Assembly (NCBI RefSeq): GCF_016924755.1
Contig: NZ_JAFFJX010000002.1
Location: forward strand, 620,001-684,000
DNA length: 64,000 nucleotides
Reading direction: 5' to 3'
From: Longitalea arenae
GTDB lineage: Bacteria > Bacteroidota > Bacteroidia > Chitinophagales > Chitinophagaceae
Under the pieces are notes generated by a model. It worked only from the letters and a program-made list of their open reading frames with translations, searched no databases and was not told the origin of the DNA. The translations under genes and the position numbers were made by a program. Positions 26,485 through 35,033 of the stretch are shown here, one piece after another (the stretch's first letter is position 1; every line of letters begins with the position of its first letter).

Positions 26485-29400
26485 TTAGAATTTAATATTC
26501 AGGTTAAATCCAATGCTGCGCGTGGTGGGCAAACCGGGCGATTCAAGTCCTACCTGGTTATCGGAACCGAAGCCAAATGTTTCCGGATCGATATTATCCA
26601 CCCACTTTTTCAACAGCAATACGTTATTGGCCACCAGGTCGAGCTTCAGTCCTTTAACCGGCCATTTAGCCGGTATGTGTTTGGTGAGATCATAACCCAG
26701 GGACAACTGGCGCAATTTCCAGTAGCCGCCATTATAAATGACCGCTTCCACGATCTGCTGCGAGCGAAGGTGTTCCCAATAGGTTTGTACCGGTGCTACG
26801 GCCGAGTTGGTATTCCCACTGGCATCCACACCAATGCCTTTTACGCCTCCTACGCGGCCTTCCAGCGTCATTTTATGCAGGCCATGCCGCACGGCATTGA
26901 AGTTAGTGCCCGACAACATTTTATTGCCCAGCTTATAATCTATAAATACAGACAGGTTAATTCCCTTGTAATTGACCGTATTCAGGAAGCCGCCCACCCA
27001 TTTGGGAAGGGCGCTGCCAAACAGTACCAGGTCTGCAGTACGTTGTGGCAAACCGTTAGACTGGAAGATCTGCTGTCCTTTCGCATCTTTGGCATAACCA
27101 TAACCGGCGATCTGTCCCATTTCCTCGCCCACCACATGGCGGGTTTCGCCATTAAATACGTGGGTGCCGGTGGTGATGCGTTCGCCGGGTTTGTCGGAGA
27201 TAATGCTCAATACTTTTGTGATATTATAAGAAGTATTGGCGGTGAATTCCCAGGTCCAGTCGGCGGTTCTTACCGGTGTAAAGTTCAGCATGGCTTCAAA
27301 ACCATAGTTCCGGCTTTTGCCGCTGTTGATAGGCGTATTGAGATAACCGGATGCATCGGAGATCTGCACCAGTACGATCTGGTCGCTGGTGATCTTGCGG
27401 TAGGCTGCCAGGTCAAGGATCACGCGATTATTGAACATACGTAATTCCAGGCCGGCTTCGGTTTCTGCTACCCGGCTGGGTTTCAGGTTAGGGTTGGGTA
27501 AAGTTGTGCCGGTGACATTATTGCTGATATTGCTGGTGCCAACCGGTACGGCCTGCCCGTTGGGATTATTGATGAAATTCGCATTGGGCGTATAGAACAG
27601 TTGATCTGAATAGGGGGCTACATCACCGTCACTGCCTACTTCGGCATAACCCAGCCGCACCTTCCCAAAATTCAACCAGCTGAGATTGGGCAAATGTTCC
27701 GAAAAAACATAACTACCCGAAACAGACGGGTACAGGATGCTTCTGTTAGCCGGCGCCAGGGTAGAGAACCAGTCATTACGCACTGTACCGGTCACATAAA
27801 ATGTCTGCTTCCAGTTGAGTTCCGCTGATCCATACAGCGAGTTAACGCCCTGTTCAATACGCGTATAAACCGGGTCTTTGGCTCTTCCATTCTGAACGGT
27901 ATAAATACCGCGGGTGATAAAATCGGTTACAACCACATTGTTGATGTCTGACCGTTTGCGCATGCGGTTACCGCCGGCATTAATAGTTACCCCGAGGTCA
28001 TTGAACTGGCGATTGGCATTCAACAGGAAATCGAGGTTGGTTTCGCGGAAGCGGCGGGATTCCTGGGTGTACACCCCGTTCACGAATCCGGGCGGCGCTG
28101 CAGTACGGGAAGCCTGGCCGGTAGGGAAATTATTGACTTCCATATCGCGCGACCAGTAGTCCTGCCCAAAACGGCCCTGCAGGCTCAACCACGGCAGGAT
28201 ATTATACTTCAGCGCCACGTTGCCGAACAAACGATCCCGTTTTATAGTATTGAATTGTTCTGCCAGTACCCAATACGGATTGGTGCGGTTGGTAAACCTC
28301 GACCAGCTGTATTCATTCCCCGCGGCATTGTATTTATTCTCATCGAGCACCTGCAGCGGCATGGAGGTGGATAAGGCCATTAATGTGGTTGGAATGGAAT
28401 TATCCTGGTTGGTGATATTGGGCGGGTTCTTATTGATCTCGCGGGAATAGTTCATATTGCCGGAAAGCAGGAACTGCTCGGATAAATTATAGCTGAAGCC
28501 GAGGTTCATCGATTTGCGGTTAAATGAATTATTCGGCATAATGCCTTTGTTATCGGTATTGTTCAGCGACAGGCGCAGGCCGCCTTTGTCGTTACTGCTT
28601 TCGAAGGCCAGGGTATTGGAAAAGTTCTGCCCGTTGCGGTAGAATTCCTTTATGCGGCTGCCCTGTGCCTGGTAGGGAACAGTGAGGTTATTGAACAGGA
28701 TATGCGTCATACCCGGTTCAAACTTTTCACCGAATGACCATTGTCCGGAAGTAGGGTTGGGGGTCGTAGGCCTTACGCCATTCTCGCCCTGCCCGTATTC
28801 CTGCTGATAGTCGGTAAAGTCGAGCGGCGTATCATTGGTATAGTTCATGTTATAGGTAACGCCGATGCCTTTTGTTTTTCCTTTCGTTTTTGTGGTGATC
28901 ATGATCACCCCGTCCTTGGCCCGTGAACCATACAGGGCCGATGCCGGTGCTCCTTTTAATATGGTCATGCTTTCTATATCATCGGGGTTAATGCTTGACA
29001 GACCATCACCGCCGTCGGAAAACACACCGCCGCCTTTTACGCTTATCGTATTGTCGTTAAAATTGGTATTGTCAACCGGTACGCCGTTGATAACGATCAG
29101 GGGATTGTTCTGTCCTGAAATAGACGATTGCCCGCGAATGCGGATCTTGGAGGTGCCGCCGGGCCCCGTGCCCAGGGATGAGATATTAACGCCTGCCACT
29201 TTGCCCTGGAGGGCATTCATGACATTGGTGGTGCGGTTCACACTCAATTCTTCCGGTTTCACATTCGTAGCAGAATAGCCAAGGCCCCGCGCCTGTTTTT
29301 TAATGCCCAGCGCTGTTACGATCACTTCGCCCAGGTGCTGGTTATCGGCCTGCAGGGTAACATTCAGGGTGCTGTTGCCCGCTACTTCCACTTCGGTGCT

Positions 29401-29655
29401 TTTAAATCCTACGGAGGTAAAAACAAGGGTGGCATTGCCTGGGGCTGCAAGCGTGAACTTACCGTCGTTGTCGGTAGTAGTTCCCTGGGAACTGCCTTTT
29501 ACCATAACGGAAACCCGGGAAAGCTTCGTACCTTTTTCGTCGGAAACTGTTCCTGATACTGTTTGTGCATGGGTAACGGAAAGGAGTAACTGAAAGAACA
29601 GGAGCAGCCATAACCCTAAAAAGCGGGTTGGCCAGCCATGAACATGCTTTTTCAT
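26485..29655 (-). CDS. SusC/RagA-family TonB-dependent transporter
   Basis: A 1056-residue SusC. The signal peptide ends at THAQ (~residue 31), followed by a carboxypeptidase-regulatory-like domain (SGTVSDEKGTKLSRVSVMVK...FTSVGFKSTEV), the pre-plug EVIVTALGIKKQARGLGYS, and the plug with LQGKVAGVNI and IRIRGQSSISGQNNPLIVING. The barrel ends in FNLNIKF. It belongs to the ALGIKK type of SusC, a different branch from those in operons A and B. It heads the minus-strand operon SusC-SusD (and possibly IlvD/Edd) and is divergent from an AraC regulator 176 bases away, its likely activator. Confidence 0.95.
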   Translation of the reverse strand: MKKHVHGWPTRFLGLWLLLFFQLLLSVTHAQTVSGTVSDEKGTKLSRVSVMVKGSSQGTTTDNDGKFTLAAPGNATLVFTSVGFKSTEVEVAGNSTLNVTLQADNQHLGEVIVTALGIKKQARGLGYSATNVKPEELSVNRTTNVMNALQGKVAGVNISSLGTGPGGTSKIRIRGQSSISGQNNPLIVINGVPVDNTNFNDNTISVKGGGVFSDGGDGLSSINPDDIESMTILKGAPASALYGSRAKDGVIMITTKTKGKTKGIGVTYNMNYTNDTPLDFTDYQQEYGQGENGVRPTTPNPTSGQWSFGEKFEPGMTHILFNNLTVPYQAQGSRIKEFYRNGQNFSNTLAFESSNDKGGLRLSLNNTDNKGIMPNNSFNRKSMNLGFSYNLSEQFLLSGNMNYSREINKNPPNITNQDNSIPTTLMALSTSMPLQVLDENKYNAAGNEYSWSRFTNRTNPYWVLAEQFNTIKRDRLFGNVALKYNILPWLSLQGRFGQDYWSRDMEVNNFPTGQASRTAAPPGFVNGVYTQESRRFRETNLDFLLNANRQFNDLGVTINAGGNRMRKRSDINNVVVTDFITRGIYTVQNGRAKDPVYTRIEQGVNSLYGSAELNWKQTFYVTGTVRNDWFSTLAPANRSILYPSVSGSYVFSEHLPNLSWLNFGKVRLGYAEVGSDGDVAPYSDQLFYTPNANFINNPNGQAVPVGTSNISNNVTGTTLPNPNLKPSRVAETEAGLELRMFNNRVILDLAAYRKITSDQIVLVQISDASGYLNTPINSGKSRNYGFEAMLNFTPVRTADWTWEFTANTSYNITKVLSIISDKPGERITTGTHVFNGETRHVVGEEMGQIAGYGYAKDAKGQQIFQSNGLPQRTADLVLFGSALPKWVGGFLNTVNYKGINLSVFIDYKLGNKMLSGTNFNAVRHGLHKMTLEGRVGGVKGIGVDASGNTNSAVAPVQTYWEHLRSQQIVEAVIYNGGYWKLRQLSLGYDLTKHIPAKWPVKGLKLDLVANNVLLLKKWVDNIDPETFGFGSDNQVGLESPGLPTTRSIGFNLNIKF

Positions 29656-29831
29656 ACCGGCAAGTTGTTTTGGTGAGGAATCGTTGAATCCAAATTATCC
29701 GGTATTAGGGGTAAAAACTTCCAAAATAAAACTGTGTTGAATTTTGTACATGCAGGCGAAATAAATTTCCTTATTTTATACTACCGTCCGGAAAGGAGAA
29801 GATTGGGTTTCCAATAAGTACATAAAGCCAT
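29656..29831. promoter_or_regulatory. Divergent control region, SusC / AraC
   Basis: A 176-base spacer between the divergent SusC and AraC genes. On the minus strand there is a TAATTTGG about 45 bases before the SusC start; on the plus strand a GAATTTTG about 90 bases before the AraC start. Both deviate by one from TAnnTTTG. The TAATTTGGATT string also occurs before the sigma-factor gene at 39742. An AraC site would be expected here but I could not define one. Confidence 0.4.
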
Positions 29832-30719
29832 ATGAATCAATTTGTGCTACAACATGGTAAATCGGCCGAACTGCTGCTGTTCCCGCATATCCTGGAAGTG
29901 GGCATAAGAAAAAATGGCGCCATCCAGCTCAATGCTTTTCCTGCCACCGTTACACAATGTTTGCGCATATATTATATAATGGACGGCCGTTTTGAATGGC
30001 TTGTCGATCAGCAGCCTTATATCTTTTATCCCGGCGATGCCGCCCTGATCCTGCCGGGTACGCCCTTTGGCAGTGATAACGGCGTGTTGGAGATCGGTTC
30101 TTTTTCCTGGATACATTTAAACATCCAACAACTTGATAACGGCCATTTACAGCCAGGCGCCTGGAGCGGCCTGTCGGAAAGCGAAAGCGCGGCCCTCGGT
30201 AAGATCCTGTCGTTGAATGGCTCTCCGGTAATATCCAAATGCCCGGAGATCGGGAAGATACTCAGGTGTATACATACGGAATTATTTGGGAATGAAGTAG
30301 GCTACCAGGCAAGCATCAATCACCAGGTGGATGAACTGTTGATCCAGATCGGCCGTAAAATGACCCGGCAAAGCCATTCCGCCCGTGACTTTCCGAAATC
30401 ATTCATGAAGCTCGAGGCGGCACTGCGCCAGGACCTGGCGCATCAGTGGACGGTGGAAGAAATGGCTGCCCTGGTGGGCATGGGCACTACCTTGTTCAAC
30501 GAACGGGTAAAAAGTTATTCGGGTTTTTCACCCATCAATTACCTGATCAATATCAGGATTTCGGAAGCCATCAAATTATTGAAGCGGCCCGAGATCACTG
30601 TAACTGACATTGCACTGGATACCGGCTTTTATTCGTCGCAGCATTTTTCCACGACGTTCAAAAAGCTGACCGGTTACAGGCCGAGTGAATTCAGAAAAAA
30701 TCATTTGCGTAATAAATAA
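29832..30719 (+). CDS. AraC-family regulator with cupin-type sensor domain
   Basis: A 295-residue regulator. Residues ~20-140 form an arabinose-binding-like cupin (YYIMDGRFEWLVDQQPYIFYPGDAALILPG). Residues ~195-290 hold the two HTH motifs (WTVEEMAALVGMGTTLFNERVKS and TVTDIALDTGFYSSQHFSTTFKKLTGYRPSEFRK), the most conserved AraC signature in the window. It is divergent from the SusC/SusD pair and overlaps the kinase gene, so it probably controls the whole sugar-acid locus in response to a small sugar or sugar acid. The stop TAA shares one base with the next ATG (TAATG), suggesting translational coupling. Confidence 0.92.
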   Translation: MNQFVLQHGKSAELLLFPHILEVGIRKNGAIQLNAFPATVTQCLRIYYIMDGRFEWLVDQQPYIFYPGDAALILPGTPFGSDNGVLEIGSFSWIHLNIQQLDNGHLQPGAWSGLSESESAALGKILSLNGSPVISKCPEIGKILRCIHTELFGNEVGYQASINHQVDELLIQIGRKMTRQSHSARDFPKSFMKLEAALRQDLAHQWTVEEMAALVGMGTTLFNERVKSYSGFSPINYLINIRISEAIKLLKRPEITVTDIALDTGFYSSQHFSTTFKKLTGYRPSEFRKNHLRNK

Positions 30720-32260
30720 TGAGAGTACACATGAAATGCATCATTACAATTGAGTTAGGAACAAACGGGGTAAGGGTCTTTGCCTTCGACCTCAATGGCC
30801 GCGTCATCGGGTCGATGAAAGGCTATTTTCCTACATTTCATACGGAACCAGATCACAGTGAGCAGGATCCGGAGCAGATATTTATTACTACGCTGTATGT
30901 ACTGAAGAACTTACTCAACGAACATATACACCCGAAAAAACATGAGGTAGCCTGTATCTGTTTCAGCGCCTCCATGCACAGCGTGCTGGCGGTAGATAAA
31001 AGCGGTAACCCATTGGGCAATGCCATTACCTGGGCCGATAACCGTGCCAAAAAGGATGCGCAGGAATTACGCACTACTGCCTTCGGCAAAAAGATCTATG
31101 CTGCAACCGGCACACCCATCCATCCCATGTCGCCATTACTGAAGATAACCTGGATGAAGAACCGCGATAAGGAACGTTTCCGCATGGCCAGCAAATTCCT
31201 GTCCATTAAAAGTTATATCATTCACCAGCTGACGGGGGAGCTATTGATGGATTACAGCATTGCATCTGCCACCGGGTTGATGAATATCCATACGCTGGAT
31301 TGGGAAGCCGATGCCTTGAAATATGCCGGCATCACTACTGCCCGCCTGCCCGAACTGGCGCCGGTATTTACCACTGCCGGCAAATTGAAAAAAGCCTACC
31401 TGCAATCGCTGCGCCTGCCGCCGGAAACAAAAATACTCATTGGTTCCAGCGACGGCTGCCTGGCAACACTGGGAGATGGGGTGAAAGGAGAAGGCAAAGC
31501 CACGATCACAATCGAAGACAGCGGCGCCGTACGGGTGATGGGGCCTTCGGTATTGAAAGACGAACAAATGCGCTTTTTCAACTACCTGCTCACTGAAAAT
31601 TGCTATGTCTCCGGCGGACCTACCAATAACGGTGGGAATATTTTCGAATGGTTCAGCCGGCAGTTTGGCGATTTTACCAATGCATTCGATATTGAGACCA
31701 GCATGCAGCAATTGATGGAAGAAGCGTCGAAAGTACCCCTGGGATCGGATGGTTTGTTATTCCTTCCTTATTTGCTGGGAGAGCGGGCGCCCATCTGGAA
31801 TGCGCATGCGCGCGGCGCTTATTTCGGATTGAACATTAAACATGAACGTAAACATTTTATCAGGGCAACGATCGAAGGCATCCTGTATGAGATCTACAGT
31901 ATCGGAAAGATCCTGGCCGAACAACGCGCTATTAAAAGTCTCTCGGTGAATGGCAGTTTTGGCACCATTCCCTTCTGCACCCAGATCATTGCCGATATGT
32001 TCAATAAACCGGTTAAGCTCCGGCCACAATTGCATAGTGTAAGTTTTGGCGCCTATTTGTTAAGCGCCACGGAAATGGGCATCTATAAATCGCTTGATGC
32101 AGCCGCGCAAACAGTAGAACTGCCCGGTGTGTATAAACCCAGGAAACAAAACCATGCCGTGTATGCTGATTACTTCAACATTTTTGAAAAACTGAGCGTG
32201 AAATTGTTTGATGAGTTTGAGGCGATCGGTTCACTGCAGCAGAAGTATTCGGTAAAGTAG
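30719..32260 (+). CDS. FGGY-family carbohydrate kinase, gluconokinase-like
   Basis: A 513-residue kinase if started at the coupled ATG (30719); an in-frame ATG at 30731 gives 509 and begins directly before the first strand. FGGY motifs: ITIELGTNGVRVFAFD (phosphate-binding loop 1), the substrate-binding SASMHSVLAVD and TWADNRA (~residues 80-110), and the C-terminal NGSFGTIPFCTQIIADMF with SFGAYLLSATEMG. The MHS...TWADNRA block is that of gluconokinases rather than xylulokinase or glycerol kinase. It would phosphorylate a sugar acid or its keto product in the cytoplasm, complementing the IlvD/Edd dehydratase. A heptamer array starts on its stop codon. Confidence 0.87.
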   Translation: MRVHMKCIITIELGTNGVRVFAFDLNGRVIGSMKGYFPTFHTEPDHSEQDPEQIFITTLYVLKNLLNEHIHPKKHEVACICFSASMHSVLAVDKSGNPLGNAITWADNRAKKDAQELRTTAFGKKIYAATGTPIHPMSPLLKITWMKNRDKERFRMASKFLSIKSYIIHQLTGELLMDYSIASATGLMNIHTLDWEADALKYAGITTARLPELAPVFTTAGKLKKAYLQSLRLPPETKILIGSSDGCLATLGDGVKGEGKATITIEDSGAVRVMGPSVLKDEQMRFFNYLLTENCYVSGGPTNNGGNIFEWFSRQFGDFTNAFDIETSMQQLMEEASKVPLGSDGLLFLPYLLGERAPIWNAHARGAYFGLNIKHERKHFIRATIEGILYEIYSIGKILAEQRAIKSLSVNGSFGTIPFCTQIIADMFNKPVKLRPQLHSVSFGAYLLSATEMGIYKSLDAAAQTVELPGVYKPRKQNHAVYADYFNIFEKLSVKLFDEFEAIGSLQQKYSVK

Positions 32261-32360
32261 TTTATGGTTTATGGTATATAGTTTATAGTAATTCAGTTTA
32301 GCCTCGCGACTTAACTTAATAACTTATGAACTGAATAACTCATGAACTCAGTAACTTAAA
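32260..32360. repeat. Heptamer array followed by octamer array after the kinase stop
   Basis: Four 7-base units, gtttatg, gtttatg, gtatata, gtttata (32260-32287), start on the last base of the kinase stop codon. After a short bridge, six exactly phased 8-base units each beginning AACT run from 32313 to 32360: aacttaat, aacttatg, aactgaat, aactcatg, aactcagt, aacttaaa. The second array ends 10 bases before the next ATG, so it makes up the leader of the RraA-like gene. Confidence 0.75.
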
Positions 32361-32370
32361 AAGCAGCCAT

Positions 32371-33294
32371 ATGAAAAAAGGATCATTGTTATTACTGCTA
32401 ACATTGTTTTGTATACACCCGTATGCCCAACAGGTGACGCTAACGCCTGATCAGATCAAAGCTTTAACGCCAGAATGGAAAGGAGAACGATCAGCAGATG
32501 GCCGTCCGCGTGTACCGGATAAATTACTTACGCGCCTGAAAGCGATCCGGCTGGAAGAAGCCTGGGGCGTCTTGCGCAACAAAGGATATATGAATCAGTT
32601 TGAGGGCGAGTGGATGGTTTTGCATCCCGACTCGGCCATGACAGGCCGCGTGGTAACCGCCCAATACTGGCCCATGCGTCCCGATCTTGACAAACTTGTC
32701 AAAGATAAAGGCAAGGCCGAAGGCCGCATCGGCGCTCCCAATTCCTGGCCCATCGATGTGTTACAAAAAGGCGACATATACATAGCCGATAGTTATGGTA
32801 AGGTAGTAGACGGTACCCTGATCGGCGATAACCTCGGAAACGCCATTTACGCCCGTTCCGCCCGGGGTGTGATCTTTTATGGCGCCGTAAGGGATATCGA
32901 AGGACTGGGAGAAATCTCAGGTTTCAATGCCTGGATCAAAGGATATGATCCCTCATTCATTCAACAGATGATGCTCGGTGGCATCAATGTGCCGGTACGT
33001 ATTGGCCGGGCTACTGTTTTGCCTGGTGATGCGGTGCTCGCAAAAAAAGGGGGCGTGGTGTTCATTCCTGCGCATCTGCTGGAGGAAGTGGTATTGAATT
33101 CGGAATTCATTGCCCTGCGCGATGCCTTTGGCCACCAGCGTTTGCGGGAAGGAAAATATACGCCCGGACAAATAGATACCCAATGGACGGATGAGATCAA
33201 AAAGGATTTTTTGAAATGGCTGGATGATAATCCGGGTAAGCTGCCTATGTCGCGTAAGGAACTGGATCAGTTTATGAAAGACAGGACATGGTAA
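32371..33294 (+). CDS. Exported RraA-family protein, predicted class II pyruvate aldolase
   Basis: A 307-residue protein with a Sec signal peptide (hydrophobic residues 5-14, cleavage near YAQ at 18-20). The RraA-like fold spans ~90-260. Asp153 and Arg174-Asp175 form the D-X20-R-D motif (IGDN...GAVRD) that marks metal-dependent HMG/CHA-type aldolases, as opposed to the RNase E inhibitor RraA. These enzymes cleave 4-hydroxy-2-oxo acids to pyruvate. Cytoplasmic family members are about 160-230 residues, and this one has extra N- and C-terminal parts (FGHQRLREGKYTPGQIDTQW). It is followed by an enolase-superfamily gene. Periplasmic location is inferred from the signal peptide. Confidence 0.85.
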   Translation: MKKGSLLLLLTLFCIHPYAQQVTLTPDQIKALTPEWKGERSADGRPRVPDKLLTRLKAIRLEEAWGVLRNKGYMNQFEGEWMVLHPDSAMTGRVVTAQYWPMRPDLDKLVKDKGKAEGRIGAPNSWPIDVLQKGDIYIADSYGKVVDGTLIGDNLGNAIYARSARGVIFYGAVRDIEGLGEISGFNAWIKGYDPSFIQQMMLGGINVPVRIGRATVLPGDAVLAKKGGVVFIPAHLLEEVVLNSEFIALRDAFGHQRLREGKYTPGQIDTQWTDEIKKDFLKWLDDNPGKLPMSRKELDQFMKDRTW

Positions 33295-33341
33295 TGTGAT
33301 AATGTGATAATTTGATAATGTGATAATGTAATAATGTGATA
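33294..33341. repeat. Octamer array ATGTGATA, six units
   Basis: Six phased 8-base units: atgtgata, atgtgata, atttgata, atgtgata, atgtaata, atgtgata. It begins on the last base of the stop codon of the RraA-like gene. The reverse complement of the same array lies at 24760-24790. Confidence 0.85.
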
Positions 33342-33395
33342 ATGGAATACAGGTTAGCGATTATCGAAGTAATTAAGTAATAAAAAATAACAACC

Positions 33396-34874
33396 ATGAC
33401 ACCATCACAACGATTTCTTGCCAAACTGGGCTTAAAGGACCCGGTGCCTGAATCACATGAAGATCAGCAGCCTGAGAGCACCGGGCACAACAGCCGCCGC
33501 TCTTTTTTGAAAAGGACCACCCTCGGCGGGATCGCCCTGGGCACAGCCAGCGCATTATGGCCGGTAGAAGACCTGATTGCGCAAACCACCCAGAAGGTCA
33601 GCCGCTATTCCAATCCATCTGATCTCAGGATCACCGACATGCGGTATTGTATTATCCAGAATGTAGGCCGTACGCCCATCATCCGCATCGATACCAACCA
33701 GGGAATTTATGGATTGGGCGAAGTGCGTGATGGCGCCGATGAACGGTATGCACTGATGCTGAAAAGCCGCATCCTGAACCAGAATCCCTGCAATGTGGAG
33801 ATGCTGTTCAAGACCGTGAAACAGTTCGGCGGTCATGCCCGGCAGGGCGGCGGCGTGAGTGCCGTGGAAATGGCACTGTGGGATCTCTGCGGCAAAGCAT
33901 ACAATGTTCCTGTGTGGCAATTACTGGGTGGCCGTTACCGTGATAAAGTGAGATTATATGCCGACACGCCGGAAGCGCCCAATTTTGAAGAATTCAAAAA
34001 AAGAGTGAAACACCGCATTGAAGACCAGGGCATGACCTGGCTGAAAATGGATATCTCCATTGGGGAAGTAAAAGCACTGGAAGGCGCCCTGGTGAACAGC
34101 AAATTCTGGGGCAGCAACCTGGCGCAATGGCAGGGTGGTTATATGGACTATGCAAATATCAAACATCCTTTTACGGCGATCCAGATCACCGAAAAAGGAT
34201 TGGATGGAATGGCACAGATCGTAAGCGATGTACGTTCTGCCGTGGGATACGAGATCCCTATTTCGAGTGATCATTATGGTCATTTCGATCTGAACAATGC
34301 CATTCGCTGGGGCAAAAAAGTAGAACCTTTCCGCCTTGCCTGGTTGGAAGATATGGTTCCCTGGGAGTTCACCGATCAATATAAAAAGATGTCTGACGCG
34401 CTCGAAACACCCGTGCTCACCGGCGAAGACATATACCTGCTCAGTGGTTTCAAACCTTTGATCGATACCGGTTCGGTAGATATTGTACATCCCGATCTGG
34501 CCACTGCCGGCGGCATCCTCGAAACAAAACGCATCGGGGATTATGCCGAAGAAAAGGGGGTGGCCATGGCAATGCATTTTGCCGGGAGCCCTGTTTCTTT
34601 TATGGCCAATGTGCATTGTGCAGCGGCCACGCAGAATTTCCTGGCGCTGGAACATCACTCGCTCGATAATCCCTGGTGGGAATCGCTGGTGAAAACCCTG
34701 GATGGCAAAAAGCTGTTTGAGAAGGGATATGCACAAGTGCCCAACACACCGGGACTGGGCATTGAGCTCGTGGAAGAAGAGGTCAAAAAACATTTGTTGC
34801 CCACGAATAAAACCTATTTCGCGCCTACGCCTGAATGGAATGATATACGATCGCACGACAGGTTGTGGAGCTAA
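33396..34874 (+). CDS. Tat-exported enolase-superfamily sugar-acid dehydratase (mandelate racemase/muconate lactonizing type), copy 1
   Basis: A 492-residue protein with an N-terminal extension carrying the twin-arginine motif SRRSFLK (residues 33-39) and a hydrophobic stretch to ~55. The capping domain spans ~75-190 and the TIM barrel ~190-420. Predicted catalytic and metal residues are Lys217 (LKMD), Asp292 (SSDHYG), Glu318 (LED), Glu344 (GED) and His394 (MHF), in the usual order for acid-sugar dehydratases. The Lys-to-Asp distance is 75 residues, 28 more than in copy 2, due to an insert near 229-262 with many aromatic residues. It probably dehydrates an aldonate to a 2-keto-3-deoxy acid outside the cytoplasm. 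Substrate is unknown. It follows the RraA-like gene by 101 bases. Confidence 0.87.
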   Translation: MTPSQRFLAKLGLKDPVPESHEDQQPESTGHNSRRSFLKRTTLGGIALGTASALWPVEDLIAQTTQKVSRYSNPSDLRITDMRYCIIQNVGRTPIIRIDTNQGIYGLGEVRDGADERYALMLKSRILNQNPCNVEMLFKTVKQFGGHARQGGGVSAVEMALWDLCGKAYNVPVWQLLGGRYRDKVRLYADTPEAPNFEEFKKRVKHRIEDQGMTWLKMDISIGEVKALEGALVNSKFWGSNLAQWQGGYMDYANIKHPFTAIQITEKGLDGMAQIVSDVRSAVGYEIPISSDHYGHFDLNNAIRWGKKVEPFRLAWLEDMVPWEFTDQYKKMSDALETPVLTGEDIYLLSGFKPLIDTGSVDIVHPDLATAGGILETKRIGDYAEEKGVAMAMHFAGSPVSFMANVHCAAATQNFLALEHHSLDNPWWESLVKTLDGKKLFEKGYAQVPNTPGLGIELVEEEVKKHLLPTNKTYFAPTPEWNDIRSHDRLWS

Positions 34875-34887
34875 GGGAAGGCTCAGG

Positions 34888-34991
34888 TTGCAGGGTGGCG
34901 TGACATCAGTTACCGGTAGCCCGTTCCCGTTCCCAGGAGCGCGGCCTCCAATGTAATGGCATTACCTGCAACTGGCGACCGGCAGCCCATT
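34888..34991. repeat. GC-rich intergenic repeat, copy 2
   Basis: It starts with TTGCAGGGT (34888-34896) and carries GCGCGGCCTCCA (34939-34950), both found in the same order at 24632-24708. It is followed by GCAACTGGCGACCGGCA, whose GCGACCGGCA occurs again at about 39664. It lies in the spacer between the first enolase-type gene and the BASS transporter. Confidence 0.5.
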
Positions 34992-35033
34992 GCTGGTTCG
35001 CGGGATTCATTTTATTATACCATATCATATCAT

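Noticed and set aside
26482..27444. Plus-strand frame of 320 codons opposite SusC
   Set aside because: It lies fully antisense to a well-supported SusC gene and its translation shows no family features; it is a shadow frame caused by codon bias.
33954..34856. Minus-strand frame of 300 codons opposite the enolase-type gene
   Set aside because: Antisense to a gene with a full catalytic set; no signal peptide, domain or start signal.
34956..35033. Extended N-terminus for the BASS transporter
   Set aside because: The extra residues come from the GC-rich repeat and are hydrophilic; the ATG at 35034 starts directly before the first membrane segment.
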